64,000 bases of DNA, from the NCBI GenBank assembly GCA_965279205.1, contig OZ257144.1:620001-684000 (forward strand), in the 5' to 3' direction. Positions within the stretch are counted from its first letter, which is position 1. Each line of letters opens with the position of its first letter. The DNA is from UBA7672 sp965279205 (GTDB lineage: Bacteria > Pseudomonadota > Alphaproteobacteria > Caulobacterales > Hyphomonadaceae). A model generated the notes under the pieces. It was given only the letters and a program-made list of their open reading frames with translations, did not search any database and had not been told where the DNA came from. Below are positions 42,105 through 51,894 of this stretch, piece by piece. The position numbers and the translations under genes were made by a program.

Positions 42105-42524
42105 ATGCGCCTGTTTCGCAGGATAGTTGCCATAGCGATTTCGTCGCTGGTTGCCGGGTTCGGCATTTCCGCAGCGACGCCCGTGCACGTCCACGCGATC
42201 CAGGCATCCCAGTCATTGTCCGAGCATATGGTTGCGTTCGACGCGCACGACGCTTACGGCCACGGCCATCACGGTGCTGACGAGGTGAATGGAGCAGCGG
42301 ACGCTGAGGGCCAAGGCGCTGGCGAAAGCGTCCCGGAAGGCGATGGACCGGACAACGCTCCCGCTCTCCACATTCATGGCTGCTCTCACGCCGCGATTGT
42401 CGCGCAGGGGGAGATTGTCTCTCACGCGCAGCCGACTACCGTAGCAATCTGGTCCGAAACGCGCGCGTCTATCCGCTCGCTTGGCCATCCGCCCCCTCGC
42501 AAGCCTCCCCGCACCTTCCTCTGA
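42105..42524 (+). CDS. small exported His-rich protein heading the czc operon
   Basis: A 139-residue protein with a short hydrophobic N-terminus (IVAIAISSLVAGFGISAA) and a histidine-rich middle (PVHVHAI, DAHDAYGHGHHGADEV, ALHIHGCSHAA) suited to binding zinc or similar cations in the periplasm. Such small proteins often precede CzcCBA efflux genes, but I know no fixed function. Its start is uncertain: in-frame ATGs exist upstream, but this one gives the signal-like N-terminus. The czcC gene begins 61 bp later. Confidence 0.65.
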   Translation: MRLFRRIVAIAISSLVAGFGISAATPVHVHAIQASQSLSEHMVAFDAHDAYGHGHHGADEVNGAADAEGQGAGESVPEGDGPDNAPALHIHGCSHAAIVAQGEIVSHAQPTTVAIWSETRASIRSLGHPPPRKPPRTFL

Positions 42525-42585
42525 TCCGAAGTTCGCGCTCGCCGTTGCGGCGGGCTCGTGAAGCTTTGCGACAGAGGAGTCATCC

Positions 42586-43863
42586 TTGCCATTTCCATTT
42601 TTGGCGACCCGCCTGGGGGTCGCCTGTCTCGCCGTCGCGCTGACGGTCGGGGCAGCTGCGGCGCAGGCAACTGATGCGCCGCTTCTGCGGCTTGAAGACG
42701 CATTCGCGCGGGCGCTCCGCGATGCGCCCGCCTTGGAGGCGTCGGAGCAGGCGCGGCGGGCGGCGGAGGCCAATGTTCGCCAGGCGGATCGCGCGCTCAA
42801 TCCGACAATTGAGCTGGGTGCCGAGAACTTCGGTGGCTGGAGCAGCTTTCAGTGGATCGAGCGCACGGAAGCGACGGTGTCCTTCAGCCAGTCACTTGAA
42901 ATGGGGGGTGACCGAGAAGCTCGCACACAGCTGGCTGGAGCAGGGGTCAAGGCTGCTCGGCTAGATGGCGCACTCAGACGGCAGGATTTGCTGTTCGCGG
43001 TAGAGACAGCTTATGTCGCCGCTCAAGTCGGTGCAGCCAATCTCGTCGTCGCCAACGACCGACTTGTTGTGGCCAGAGAAATCGTTGCTACGGTTGAGCG
43101 GCGCGTTAAGGCTGCACGTGATCCGCTGATGGCGGCCTCGCGGTCGCAGGCGCTTCTGGCCGACGCGGAAATCGCGGTGACCAGTGCGCGACTTGCCGCT
43201 GAAGCGGCGCGCCAACAACTCGCAAGCTACTGGGGTGGCGATGCCAGCTTCTCGGTAGACTTGTCTGGCTTCAGCGCGCCGACGTCCGTTTCGGGCCAGT
43301 CGCTGAACACCGCCGGAAGCCCCGAGATCGCGCGAGCGCAAGTGGAAGAGGAGCGGGCCACCGCCAACCTCGCTGTCGAGCGCGCCAGGGCGCAGCCCGA
43401 TCCCACGGTCTCCGCTGGCGTGCGCTACTTCAGTGAATATGACGAGGCAGCGTTCGTTGTCGGCGTCACGATCCCGCTGACCTGGTGGGACGACAACTCT
43501 GGCGCCGTTGATCGTGCAGCAGCAGAACGTTCGAAGGTGCGCTTCGAAGCCGAAGCCCTGCGCCGCAACGTCGAGCGGGAAGCCGCGTCCGCTTCCGCGC
43601 AGATTGACATCGCCCAAGCCGAGATCACGGCAATCGATGCGCGACTGGTTCCCGCTGCTGAACAGGCGCTTCTACGGGCGAGGGAGGGTTATGCAGCGGG
43701 TGCATTTTCCTACCTCGACGTGCTCGATGCGCAGCGCGTGCTGGTTGAAGCGCGGCTTCGGCGCAACTCTGCCCTTGGTTCCTATCATCGCGCCCGTGCG
43801 GCGCTCGCCCGCCTGACGGGCGCTTATGCTGGCGTCGAGCTGGCGCGGGAGATTTCTCGATGA
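42586..43863 (+). CDS. czcC: CzcC-type outer-membrane efflux protein
   Basis: A 425-residue TolC/OEP-family channel. Signal peptide ending AAAAQ-A; two coiled hairpin repeats with the usual start LEDAFARALRDAPALEASEQARRAAEANVRQA (spread over residues 38-70) and a second repeat near YLDVLDAQRVLVEA. It forms the outer duct of the tripartite pump with the next two genes. TTG start chosen because AGAGGAG sits 6 bases before it; no ATG fits. It overlaps czcB (ATGA). Confidence 0.9.
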   Translation: MPFPFLATRLGVACLAVALTVGAAAAQATDAPLLRLEDAFARALRDAPALEASEQARRAAEANVRQADRALNPTIELGAENFGGWSSFQWIERTEATVSFSQSLEMGGDREARTQLAGAGVKAARLDGALRRQDLLFAVETAYVAAQVGAANLVVANDRLVVAREIVATVERRVKAARDPLMAASRSQALLADAEIAVTSARLAAEAARQQLASYWGGDASFSVDLSGFSAPTSVSGQSLNTAGSPEIARAQVEEERATANLAVERARAQPDPTVSAGVRYFSEYDEAAFVVGVTIPLTWWDDNSGAVDRAAAERSKVRFEAEALRRNVEREAASASAQIDIAQAEITAIDARLVPAAEQALLRAREGYAAGAFSYLDVLDAQRVLVEARLRRNSALGSYHRARAALARLTGAYAGVELAREISR

Positions 43864-45110
43864 ACGTTCCGCTGATCAAATGTAGTTTCATGGCACTTGC
43901 CCTGGCAACGCTGCTGTCTGCCTGCTGGGAGCCGGCGGCGCCTGCGGATGAGCATGGCGACGAGGCTGCGGCGGAAGAGTTCGAGCGCGGCCCCCATCGC
44001 GGGAGGATGCTGCGAGATGGCGATTTCGCCGTGGAGGTCACGATTTTCGAAGATGGCGTGGAGCCGCAGTTCCGCGTCTTTCCATACTTGAACGACAAAC
44101 CGATTGCGCCTAGCGAGGTGAATCTCGCCATGCAGCTTGGGCGACTCGGCGGGCGGGTGGACACGTTCGCCTTCACGCCTGTAGGCGGCTACCTGCTGGG
44201 TGGCGGTGTCGTGCAAGAGCCGCACTCGTTTGACGTAAAGGTCTCGGCCTCTCGTGCCGCCGCAACGCACCAATGGGGCTATGCGTCATACGAGGGACGC
44301 ACGACCTTTGAACGCGAACAAGCTGATGCCGCTGGCGTGAAGGTCGAGGCAGCAGGCGCTGCCGAGATTGCGGAAACAATCACCATGTCAGGGCGGGTCG
44401 AACTTCAGCCTCAGGGGCGCGCCGAGGTGCGAGCCTGGTATCGCGGACGAATCGTCTCGATGACGAAGTCCATCGGCGAGCGGGTTCGCAAGGGGGAGAC
44501 CATCGCCTCCGTGACGTCAGCGGAAAGCCTGCAGACGTATGCGATCCCGGCACCGATCTCTGGCGTAATCATGGAACGCAACTCCAACGCGGGCGACGTC
44601 GCAGGCGAAGCAGCAATTTACGTCATTGCGGACGCGACCAAGCTGCATGCCGAGTTCTTCGTCTATCCGCGCGACGCTGAACGCTTGCGGGCCGGGCAGG
44701 CAATCACGGTGCGCAACTTGTCAGGCAAAACGAGCGCCCGGCTGACCATCGAGACAGTGCTGCCAACCGCCGACATGCTGACGCAGACCGTGATTGCGCA
44801 CGTCGAGCTACCGAATGCTGATGGCGCGACGTGGCGGCCGGGGCAGGCGGTTGAAGGCGAGGCCGTGGTCGGCGCCGCCAAGGCGGCGCTTGCGGTTCGT
44901 ACGCAGGCCTTGCAGCGCTTCCGCGACTTCACGGTGGTCTTCGCACGCGTCGAGGATACATACGAAGTGCGGATGTTGGAGCTTGGCCGCCGGTCGCCGG
45001 AATGGACCGAAGTGCTTGGCGGCCTCGAACCAGGCGAAGTCTACGTTTCCGAGAACGCCTATCTCATCCGCGCAGACATCGAGAAGTCCGGCGCTTCTCA
45101 CGACCATTGA
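43860..45110 (+). CDS. czcB: CzcB-type periplasmic adaptor
   Basis: A 416-residue membrane-fusion protein. It has a lipoprotein-like start (LALATLLSACWEP) and an N-terminal extra domain of about 120 residues rich in acidic and His residues (ADEHGDEAAAEEFERGPHRG), as in CzcB proteins that sense or deliver Zn/Co/Cd. The core follows: barrel-sandwich/lipoyl halves (GRIVSMTKSIGERVRKGETI, APISGVIMERN), hairpin and beta-barrel. The C-terminus is short and ends SHDH. Operon with czcC and czcA. Confidence 0.9.
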   Translation: MNVPLIKCSFMALALATLLSACWEPAAPADEHGDEAAAEEFERGPHRGRMLRDGDFAVEVTIFEDGVEPQFRVFPYLNDKPIAPSEVNLAMQLGRLGGRVDTFAFTPVGGYLLGGGVVQEPHSFDVKVSASRAAATHQWGYASYEGRTTFEREQADAAGVKVEAAGAAEIAETITMSGRVELQPQGRAEVRAWYRGRIVSMTKSIGERVRKGETIASVTSAESLQTYAIPAPISGVIMERNSNAGDVAGEAAIYVIADATKLHAEFFVYPRDAERLRAGQAITVRNLSGKTSARLTIETVLPTADMLTQTVIAHVELPNADGATWRPGQAVEGEAVVGAAKAALAVRTQALQRFRDFTVVFARVEDTYEVRMLELGRRSPEWTEVLGGLEPGEVYVSENAYLIRADIEKSGASHDH

Positions 45111-45121
45111 GGCGAAGCGCT

Positions 45122-48100
45122 ATGCTCGACGCAATCATCCGCTTTTCTATCCGCCAGCGCTGGCTGGTGCTGGCGGCAACGCTGGCAGTCGCCGCGCTCG
45201 GCGTCTGGAGCTTCCAGAGACTGCTGATCGACGCAACGCCCGACATCACGAACGTGCAGGTGCAGATCAACACGGAGGCAGAAGGATATTCGCCGCTGGA
45301 GGCGGAACAGCGCATCACCTTTGCGGTCGAAACCGCTATCGCCGGTCTTCCTAGCCTCGACTACACGCGTTCGATCTCGCGATATGGCCTTTCACAGGTG
45401 ACAGTCGTCTTCAAGGACGGGACTGACATCTACTTCGCGCGCCAGCTCGTGAACGAACGCCTGCAAGCTGCGCGAAGCAAGCTGCCAGACGGGATCGAGC
45501 CAGCAATGGGCCCCATCGCAACCGGCCTCGGCGAAATCTTTATGTACACGGTGGAAGTCGAAGCAAGCGCCCGCAGACCTGATGGCGAGGAGTGGACGCC
45601 GGAAGACCTGCGAACCATGCAGGACTGGGTGATCCGCCCGCAGATTCTGGGAACGAAGGGCGTCATCGAAGTCAACACCATTGGAGGGTATGTCCGTCAG
45701 TATCATGTGACGCCCTGGCCGGATCGCTTGAGCGCCGCCGGTCTCTCGATGGACGACGTGATCCACGCGCTTGAGGTCAACAACGCCAATCGAGGCGCGG
45801 GCTATGTCGAACGCTACGGCGAACAGCTCCTGCTCCGATCGGAAGGGCAAGCGAACGACGTCGCCGATCTGCAGGCCATCATCGTGGCCAATCGTGGCGG
45901 CGTCCCTGTGCGGGTGGCGGATGTTGCTGACGTGGCATTGGGCGAAGAGTTGCGCACCGGCGCCGCGACCGAGAATGGCCGACAGATCGTGCTGGCGACA
46001 GTGCTGATGCTGATGGGCGAGAACAGTCGCACCGTCGCACAGGCCGTTGCAGAGAAATTGGAAACCGCCGCTAAGGCTCTTCCGACCGGCATCGTCGCAA
46101 ACCCGATCTACGACCGCACCGCGCTCGTAGATCGCACCATTGAGACCGTCGAGACCAATCTTCTGGAAGGTGCCCTCCTCGTTATTGTGGTGCTGTTTCT
46201 TCTCCTCGGGAACATTCGCGCGGCAATCATCACTGCGGCGGTCATTCCACTCTCCATGCTGCTGACCATTACGGGCATGGTTCAAAATGAAGTATCCGGC
46301 AACCTGATGAGCCTTGGCGCCCTCGACTTCGGCCTTATCGTCGATGGCGCAGTCATCATTGTGGAAAACTGCCTGAGGCGCTTCGGGCAGGAACAGCACG
46401 GGCTGGGACGGCTGCTCGCACGCGACGAGCGATTCGCGCTGGCCGAGGCCGCTACAGTTGAGGTGATCAAGCCGTCGATCTTTGGCGTGCTCATCATCAC
46501 GCTGGTTTATGTGCCGATCTTCGCGCTCACGGGCGTTGAGGGGAAGATGTTCCACCCGATGGCGTTCACGGTCGTGTTCGCCCTAACGGCGGCTATGATC
46601 CTGTCGCTGACCTTTGTCCCCGCTGCCGTGGCGCTGTTCGTGACTGGCAGGGTCGAGGAGAAGGACAGCTTCATGATGCGCGGCGCCCGCGCACTCTATC
46701 AGCCCGCGCTCGACTGGGCCCTGCGTCTCCGCTGGGCGGTCGTGGCAGGGGCATCGGGTCTGGTTGCCGTTTCCGGTTTCGCGGCCTCTCGCATGGGATC
46801 GGAGTTCATCCCGACCCTCGATGAGGGTGACATCGCGCTTCACGCTCTGCGCATACCCGGTACCAGCCTCACCCAGGCGATCAGCATGCAGCAGACGCTT
46901 GAAGCGGCGATTGCCAAGCTGCCCGAGGTCGAGCGCGTTGTCGGCAAGATTGGCACAGCGGATATTGCAACCGACCCGATGCCACCAAGTGTTGCTGACA
47001 CATATGTTCTGTTAAAGGACCGCAAAGATTGGCCCGATCCGGGTAAGCCGCGCGACCAGCTCGTCGCGGAACTAGAAGCGGTGGTGAGCCGCATTCCCGG
47101 CAACAACTACGAATTCACCCAGCCGATCCAGATGCGGTTCAACGAACTGATCTCCGGCGTGCGTTCGGACGTGGCAGTGAAGATCTATGGCGATGACCTC
47201 GAACAGCTCGCGCAAATCGGCGAACAAGTCGAAGGCGTCATCAGCGGCGTAAACGGCGCGCAGGACGCAAAGGTCGAGCAGGTCACGGGCTTGCCCGTGC
47301 TGCAGATCACGCCGAACCGCGTCGCGCTTGCCCGACTCGGTCTCAACGTCGCTGACGTCCAGAACGCCGTGGGCACGGCCTTCGGCGGCATGGAAGCGGG
47401 TCAGGTGTTCGAAGGCGACCGGCGTTTCGATATCATCGTCCGTCTGCCTGAAAGACTGCGCCAGGATGTGGACGCCATCGGCCAGCTTCGTATCCCACTG
47501 CCTGGCCATGATGGCGACCCCCGGGGGTATGTTCCCCTTCAGGAGGTCGCCTCCATCGATCTCACAATTGGCCCGAACCAGATCAGCCGCGAGAATGGCA
47601 AGCGCCGGGTAGTCGTGACTGCCAACGTACGCGGGCGCGATCTTGGCTCGTTCGTGACTGAACTGAGGGAGAAGGTCGGTGCTGAAGTCGAGTTGCCTGC
47701 CGGCTACTGGGTTGGCTTTGGCGGCACGTTCGAGCAGCTAATTTCGGGCGCTCAGCGCTTGGCTCTTGTCGTGCCGGTCGTCCTCGTTCTGATCCTGGGA
47801 CTGTTGTATGGGCTCTTCAGGTCCATGCGCGACGCGCTTGTTGTGTTCAGCGGGGTTCCACTCGCGCTGACCGGCGGCGTGCTTGCTCTGATCGTACGCG
47901 GCATGCCGCTTTCGATTTCGGCGGGAGTGGGCTTCATCGCCTTGTCCGGGGTGGCGGTACTCAACGGCGTAGTCATGCTGTCCTTCATCCGCACGCTACG
48001 CGAAAAAGCGATGCCGCTCGATCAAGCGATACGCGAAGGCGCTTTGACCCGATTGAGACCGGTGCTCATGACGGCGCTAGTCGCTAGCTTAGGCTTCATC

Positions 48101-48280
48101 CCGATGGCGTTCAACGTCGGGGCAGGGGCAGAAGTTCAGCGCCCGCTCGCCACCGTCGTCATCGGTGGGATCATCACGTCAACACTGCTGACGTTGCTGG
48201 TTTTGCCCGCGCTCTATCGGCTGTTGCAGCAACAATGGAACCGCGATGCGGTTCCGGAGGCGCTCGAAACGGGGCGGTAG
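45122..48280 (+). CDS. czcA: CzcA-type heavy-metal RND pump
   Basis: A 1052-residue inner-membrane proton/metal antiporter. Twelve membrane helices with two large periplasmic loops; TM4 carries the HME signature LDFGLIVDGAVIIVEN with its two Asp residues for proton relay. The N-terminal RFSIRQRWLVLAATLAV and DATPDITNVQVQINTEAEG are standard. The sequence resembles CzcA/CzrA (Zn, Co, Cd) more than CusA, matching the His-rich partner proteins. The ATG used starts the first membrane helix; upstream in-frame sequence overlaps czcB. Confidence 0.93.
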   Translation: MLDAIIRFSIRQRWLVLAATLAVAALGVWSFQRLLIDATPDITNVQVQINTEAEGYSPLEAEQRITFAVETAIAGLPSLDYTRSISRYGLSQVTVVFKDGTDIYFARQLVNERLQAARSKLPDGIEPAMGPIATGLGEIFMYTVEVEASARRPDGEEWTPEDLRTMQDWVIRPQILGTKGVIEVNTIGGYVRQYHVTPWPDRLSAAGLSMDDVIHALEVNNANRGAGYVERYGEQLLLRSEGQANDVADLQAIIVANRGGVPVRVADVADVALGEELRTGAATENGRQIVLATVLMLMGENSRTVAQAVAEKLETAAKALPTGIVANPIYDRTALVDRTIETVETNLLEGALLVIVVLFLLLGNIRAAIITAAVIPLSMLLTITGMVQNEVSGNLMSLGALDFGLIVDGAVIIVENCLRRFGQEQHGLGRLLARDERFALAEAATVEVIKPSIFGVLIITLVYVPIFALTGVEGKMFHPMAFTVVFALTAAMILSLTFVPAAVALFVTGRVEEKDSFMMRGARALYQPALDWALRLRWAVVAGASGLVAVSGFAASRMGSEFIPTLDEGDIALHALRIPGTSLTQAISMQQTLEAAIAKLPEVERVVGKIGTADIATDPMPPSVADTYVLLKDRKDWPDPGKPRDQLVAELEAVVSRIPGNNYEFTQPIQMRFNELISGVRSDVAVKIYGDDLEQLAQIGEQVEGVISGVNGAQDAKVEQVTGLPVLQITPNRVALARLGLNVADVQNAVGTAFGGMEAGQVFEGDRRFDIIVRLPERLRQDVDAIGQLRIPLPGHDGDPRGYVPLQEVASIDLTIGPNQISRENGKRRVVVTANVRGRDLGSFVTELREKVGAEVELPAGYWVGFGGTFEQLISGAQRLALVVPVVLVLILGLLYGLFRSMRDALVVFSGVPLALTGGVLALIVRGMPLSISAGVGFIALSGVAVLNGVVMLSFIRTLREKAMPLDQAIREGALTRLRPVLMTALVASLGFIPMAFNVGAGAEVQRPLATVVIGGIITSTLLTLLVLPALYRLLQQQWNRDAVPEALETGR

Positions 48281-48467
48281 GTTCACCGACGTCGCCTCGG
48301 TTGTCATTCAAGCAGGATCGTTAACCACCGATTTCAAGCTTGTTGCTGTGACCGCTTCCGGCGATTTCCGGCCGGTCAGCAGGCAAAAGCGAATGTCGGG
48401 TTTCGGACGAGTTGCGGACATTCGTGCGGGACAGGACGAGCGTCGAGATTTCGCCCAGTGCGGACAG

Positions 48468-49988
48468 TCAATTCTTCGAGCCCGCACGAAGGAACTGTCG
48501 AATATCGGCAGACAGCTTCGCGGCGACGTCTTCCTCAAAATACATCATGTGGCCGCCAGCGTAACAGCGACTGGCGACGCGAGCGCTATAGGCTGCAAGA
48601 TCTCGCCGCGCCATCTCTTCGCCCAGAGCGCATGGGAAGATGTCGTCGAATATTCCACCAGCGATGAAGACTCGCATGTTTGCTGCATTTTCCAGAAGAT
48701 GTGGCACTGGAGTTTCACCGAGTGAGCGCCTCGGAACCGTCCATCTCTCTGTCAGCGTACCAACAGTTGATTTCGCGAGACTGTCGGCGGGAGGATCGCC
48801 CGGGCGTGGCGGCGCTGGGATATACTCTACCGTTCCATCCGGCTTGAGCACCGCGAACCGTCCCGCCACCCCAATGCGTGTGTCGTGCTCCAATCCAACA
48901 TAGTCACGCTTGAGACTTAGGCCGAGATCATTGCGGATGTCCTCCACAACGGCACGCGAAATCCACACACGTTCGCTGAGGCCTGGCGGGTGGCGAATGT
49001 CGTAGCGGTCATGGCTCGAAACGTCAGAGAAGAGAGCGGTCGGTCCCCGCCTTGCCAGCGTGTTGAAAGCGTAGGGCGCCCCAGATGAGCCGATCGGAAG
49101 TTTATTGTCGAAGATGTCCTGCTGTGAAATGCCCGTGAACCGGCTTAGCCCCGTCGTAAACACTGGCCAGCCTGCCATGAAGTCTTCGGTAGCGGTCGAT
49201 GTCTCGTGAATGGGCAGGACCCAGGCAAGCGTTGCATCGTGGACCTGGAAGACGTTCGATCCGACAGCGGGATCCAGCGCCCCGCGTGTGAAAGCGAACG
49301 CAGCATATCCGGGTACGCGCAACGCGCCCTGCAACGTCTGGTCGAGCATCCCACCCACTGTGGGATAGCCGGAGATAAGGACCAGGCCGGCAGGCTGTAT
49401 TCCATGCTGCAGTAGCAGGGTCGCCACCGTGACGGCTCGATAAACGCCATAGCTCTCGCCGATCAGAAAGACCTCGCCATGAGCGGGATGATCCTTGAGC
49501 CAGATCTCGATGAATTGGGCGAACTGTTCGGTGTCCAGTTTGGCGCCACCTCCTGGGTTCCCTTCCCGCAGGAAGCGACCGAAGCCGGCTTCCATCGGGT
49601 CGATGAATACGAGATCGGCGACATCGAGCAACGTGGCGACATTCGGCTTGAGCTTGTCGTCTGCGACGCGCTTTGGACCGAAGGCGCCATAGTGCAGGGG
49701 AATGCTGTTCGAACCTGGCCCGCCGTTCCAGGCGAAGGCCAGCGGTCGTGGCGGTTTGCCGGGGTCAGCGGGGCGAGAATAGGCGACGTAGGAAAGATCC
49801 CCAACTAGCTCGCCATCATCGTCGTGGAGGGGCATCAGTCCGGCGGTTGCCGCATAGTCGACTGTGCGATCGGAAAGTTCGATTGTGTGCCGAGTGATCG
49901 ACGGAGGAGGCGCTTGACCAAATGCGGGAAGGCCAACCGCGCTTAACGCCAGCCATATCAAACAAGTTGCGGATGCGTTCCCAACCAC
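48468..49988 (-). CDS. S10-family serine carboxypeptidase-like exported protein
   Basis: A 506-residue exported alpha/beta-hydrolase peptidase. Signal peptide to about residue 25 (LSAVGLPAFG-Q). The S10 hallmarks are FAWNGGPGSNS (oxyanion region), FLIGESYGVYRAV with the nucleophile Ser, a late Asp in AGGIFDDIFP, and His in CYAGGHMMYFEE. It is the only leftward gene between the two metal-efflux operons, convergent with czcA after about 190 bp of apparently non-coding DNA. A link to metal resistance is not evident. Confidence 0.88.
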   Translation of the reverse strand: MVGNASATCLIWLALSAVGLPAFGQAPPPSITRHTIELSDRTVDYAATAGLMPLHDDDGELVGDLSYVAYSRPADPGKPPRPLAFAWNGGPGSNSIPLHYGAFGPKRVADDKLKPNVATLLDVADLVFIDPMEAGFGRFLREGNPGGGAKLDTEQFAQFIEIWLKDHPAHGEVFLIGESYGVYRAVTVATLLLQHGIQPAGLVLISGYPTVGGMLDQTLQGALRVPGYAAFAFTRGALDPAVGSNVFQVHDATLAWVLPIHETSTATEDFMAGWPVFTTGLSRFTGISQQDIFDNKLPIGSSGAPYAFNTLARRGPTALFSDVSSHDRYDIRHPPGLSERVWISRAVVEDIRNDLGLSLKRDYVGLEHDTRIGVAGRFAVLKPDGTVEYIPAPPRPGDPPADSLAKSTVGTLTERWTVPRRSLGETPVPHLLENAANMRVFIAGGIFDDIFPCALGEEMARRDLAAYSARVASRCYAGGHMMYFEEDVAAKLSADIRQFLRAGSKN

Positions 49989-50158
49989 CCCGATCCCCTA
50001 TATGCTCGTCTACGCTAGCACCTAAGCACGGAGCAATCTATTGCAGCGAGAGAAGCGCGCGGTTGGATCGGTCTGTTGTGGCGCGAAGTCTCACCCAGAC
50101 CTTTGTCTTGCTCCCAGCTGGCAGTAGAATGAATCATGGGGTTGAGAGAAACGAAAAC

Positions 50159-50626
50159 ATGACGCGGAGCGCGGCAAGGTCTGTGGTCTTGGCGGGGCTC
50201 ATCGGCGTTGGAGCCGGTATCGCCACTGCACAACAGCCGGCTTCAAGCGGCCGTCAGGTCGATCCACCGCGACTGCTTGCGCCACAACCGGGGGGCTCAA
50301 TAACCGACTATCATGTCGACCCGCCGCGACTGCTTCCGGATGGCACCGTTCCGATTTGGCCGCAAGCTTCGCGGGCGTTGAAGAAAGAGGGCACAGTCGA
50401 AATCTCAGTCGATCTCGACAAAGACGGAACAGCTTGGCGGGTTATGCTGATGGAATCCTCCGGGCATCTCGAGCTTGATGAAGCGACGATGGTGTGGGTG
50501 AAGTCGATCAGCTTCGCGCCGGCCAAGTCCGACGGCCGCAGCACGGCCTTCCGTGACTTCCGCATCCGCTATGAATGGAAGTTCGATGGACCGCCGAAGA
50601 TTTCGACGACGCCACTGCCGAGATAG
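50159..50626 (+). CDS. exported TonB C-terminal-domain protein
   Basis: A 155-residue protein with a signal peptide (VLAGLIGVGAGIATA-Q) and two short repeats QVDPPRLL and HVDPPRLL, followed by a TonB C-terminal fold (PIWPQASRALKKEGTVEISV, GTAWRVMLMESSGHLELDEA, FRIRYEWKF). It lacks the membrane anchor and long Pro-rich spacer of a true TonB, so it is probably a periplasmic relative and not an energy transducer. Divergent from the peptidase, in the short insert between the two efflux operons. Confidence 0.75.
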   Translation: MTRSAARSVVLAGLIGVGAGIATAQQPASSGRQVDPPRLLAPQPGGSITDYHVDPPRLLPDGTVPIWPQASRALKKEGTVEISVDLDKDGTAWRVMLMESSGHLELDEATMVWVKSISFAPAKSDGRSTAFRDFRIRYEWKFDGPPKISTTPLPR

Positions 50627-50786
50627 CCGGCTGCCGTCGGCGAGCGCGGGTCAAATTCCGAGCGGGAAGGCGAGAGTCCGCTAGGGATCGACCCGGCCGC
50701 TAACGATGTCGGCGGAGCCTGGGCCTAGTTGGCCCAAAGCTGCTCAATGGGCTATGAGGTAATCAGGCACAACGAGGGAGGCCCGT

Positions 50787-51266
50787 ATGCGGCTGGGGTT
50801 GGCACTAGCTTGCTTTTTCGGAACCGTCGCCATTGCATCGGCACAGGCGCCGCCTGCGTCCCTAACTCCACCATCGGTCCCCCAGCCATCCAATTCCTGG
50901 ATAGTTGCACGAGGCGATTTCGACGGCGATGGGATGATCGATACGGTCGAAAAAACTCCCGACCTGCGTGAAGGTAGCACGCGCTTGCTGGTGCGGCTCG
51001 CTGCAAGGCCCGACGCACCATACTTACTCGTAGAGTCCTCTTCCGGCGGTCTCGTTGAGAGGATGCCGGTAGAGACGGGTCATGCGGGCCCGTATGTCGT
51101 GCAGACAGCTTATGGTCGACCGCCGGCATTTGAGTTCCGTACTGAAAGCATGCAGATGCGGAACGACGTTGTCTTGCTGACCGTGAATCAGCCCGGAAGC
51201 CGTCGCCTGGTGAAATACTGGTCCCCGACCATCAACAATTTCGTCGGCCTCACCCTTGTCGACTGA
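50787..51266 (+). CDS. secreted hypothetical protein with a DxDxDG calcium-like loop
   Basis: A 159-residue exported protein. The signal peptide is ALACFFGTVAIASA-Q; after a Pro/Ser spacer comes GDFDGDGMIDTVE, an EF-hand/FG-GAP type metal loop, then a beta-rich domain. This resembles a single repeat of integrin-like or VCBS propeller proteins, but the chain is too short to form one. Function unknown. No cysteines in the mature part. GGGAGG precedes the ATG. Confidence 0.65.
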   Translation: MRLGLALACFFGTVAIASAQAPPASLTPPSVPQPSNSWIVARGDFDGDGMIDTVEKTPDLREGSTRLLVRLAARPDAPYLLVESSSGGLVERMPVETGHAGPYVVQTAYGRPPAFEFRTESMQMRNDVVLLTVNQPGSRRLVKYWSPTINNFVGLTLVD

Positions 51267-51474
51267 CGGGTGAACGTCCGCTTCCGGCGATCAATGGTCG
51301 TTGGCGGTCTGGCAGACGAATGACCGGAGCTAACCCATTTCAGAAATAGTGCTTCCGCGCCGCGCCCGTCTCTGCCTGCAACCGTGCTGGTGCGTGGCAC
51401 GTCGGAACTCAACCGCACTCAAACTTGCGTGCAGCCGTTGACCCGGTCTTACACCTTCAGCACAATGATCTGGT

Positions 51475-51822
51475 ATGCGTCGTCTGTGGTTTACCATACT
51501 GCTTTCAATGTCACTCGCCTTTGGCGGGATTGCGAGTGCATGGGCAGCCCAAGATTGCCCTTACAAATCCGTTCCGACGACATCGCATGATTGCTGCCCC
51601 GACGGCGCCATGCACAAACCGTTTGGCGACGACCAGCACTCGAAAAAGGCAGCCGACTGCCAGTTCGGACAGATGTGCCGGGTGTCGATCGCCGTCACTC
51701 CGAGCGTGCAAACGCTCGCTTCGACATCGATACCGCACGTCGCACCGGCAGTTATCCTGACGGCCCCGCAACACCTTCCTGCCGTCTCCTTCGCCTTCTG
51801 GCGACCTCCCCGCATCGTTTGA
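51475..51822 (+). CDS. small exported Cys/His protein heading the cus operon
   Basis: A 115-residue protein with a signal peptide (ILLSMSLAFGGIASAWA-A) and five cysteines plus several histidines in the first half of the mature chain: QDCPYKS, SHDCCPDGAMHKP, DDQHSK, DCQFGQMCR. The spacing suggests periplasmic copper or silver binding. It parallels the His-rich small protein in front of czcC but shares no clear sequence with it. The cusC gene starts 72 bp on, so it is probably first in the operon. Confidence 0.7.
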   Translation: MRRLWFTILLSMSLAFGGIASAWAAQDCPYKSVPTTSHDCCPDGAMHKPFGDDQHSKKAADCQFGQMCRVSIAVTPSVQTLASTSIPHVAPAVILTAPQHLPAVSFAFWRPPRIV

Positions 51823-51894
51823 ACTTCAGGCTGAGCGGCGAGGCGCGCTGACGCGCGCGTTGTCTTTCCTTGAACGACAAACGGGAATCTGGAC

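Noticed and set aside
48284..48467. Possible small gene between czcA and the S10 peptidase
   Set aside because: Frames here lack ribosome sites, and the sequence looks like a fragment that recurs in annotated spurious proteins; I see no gene or terminator that I can support.
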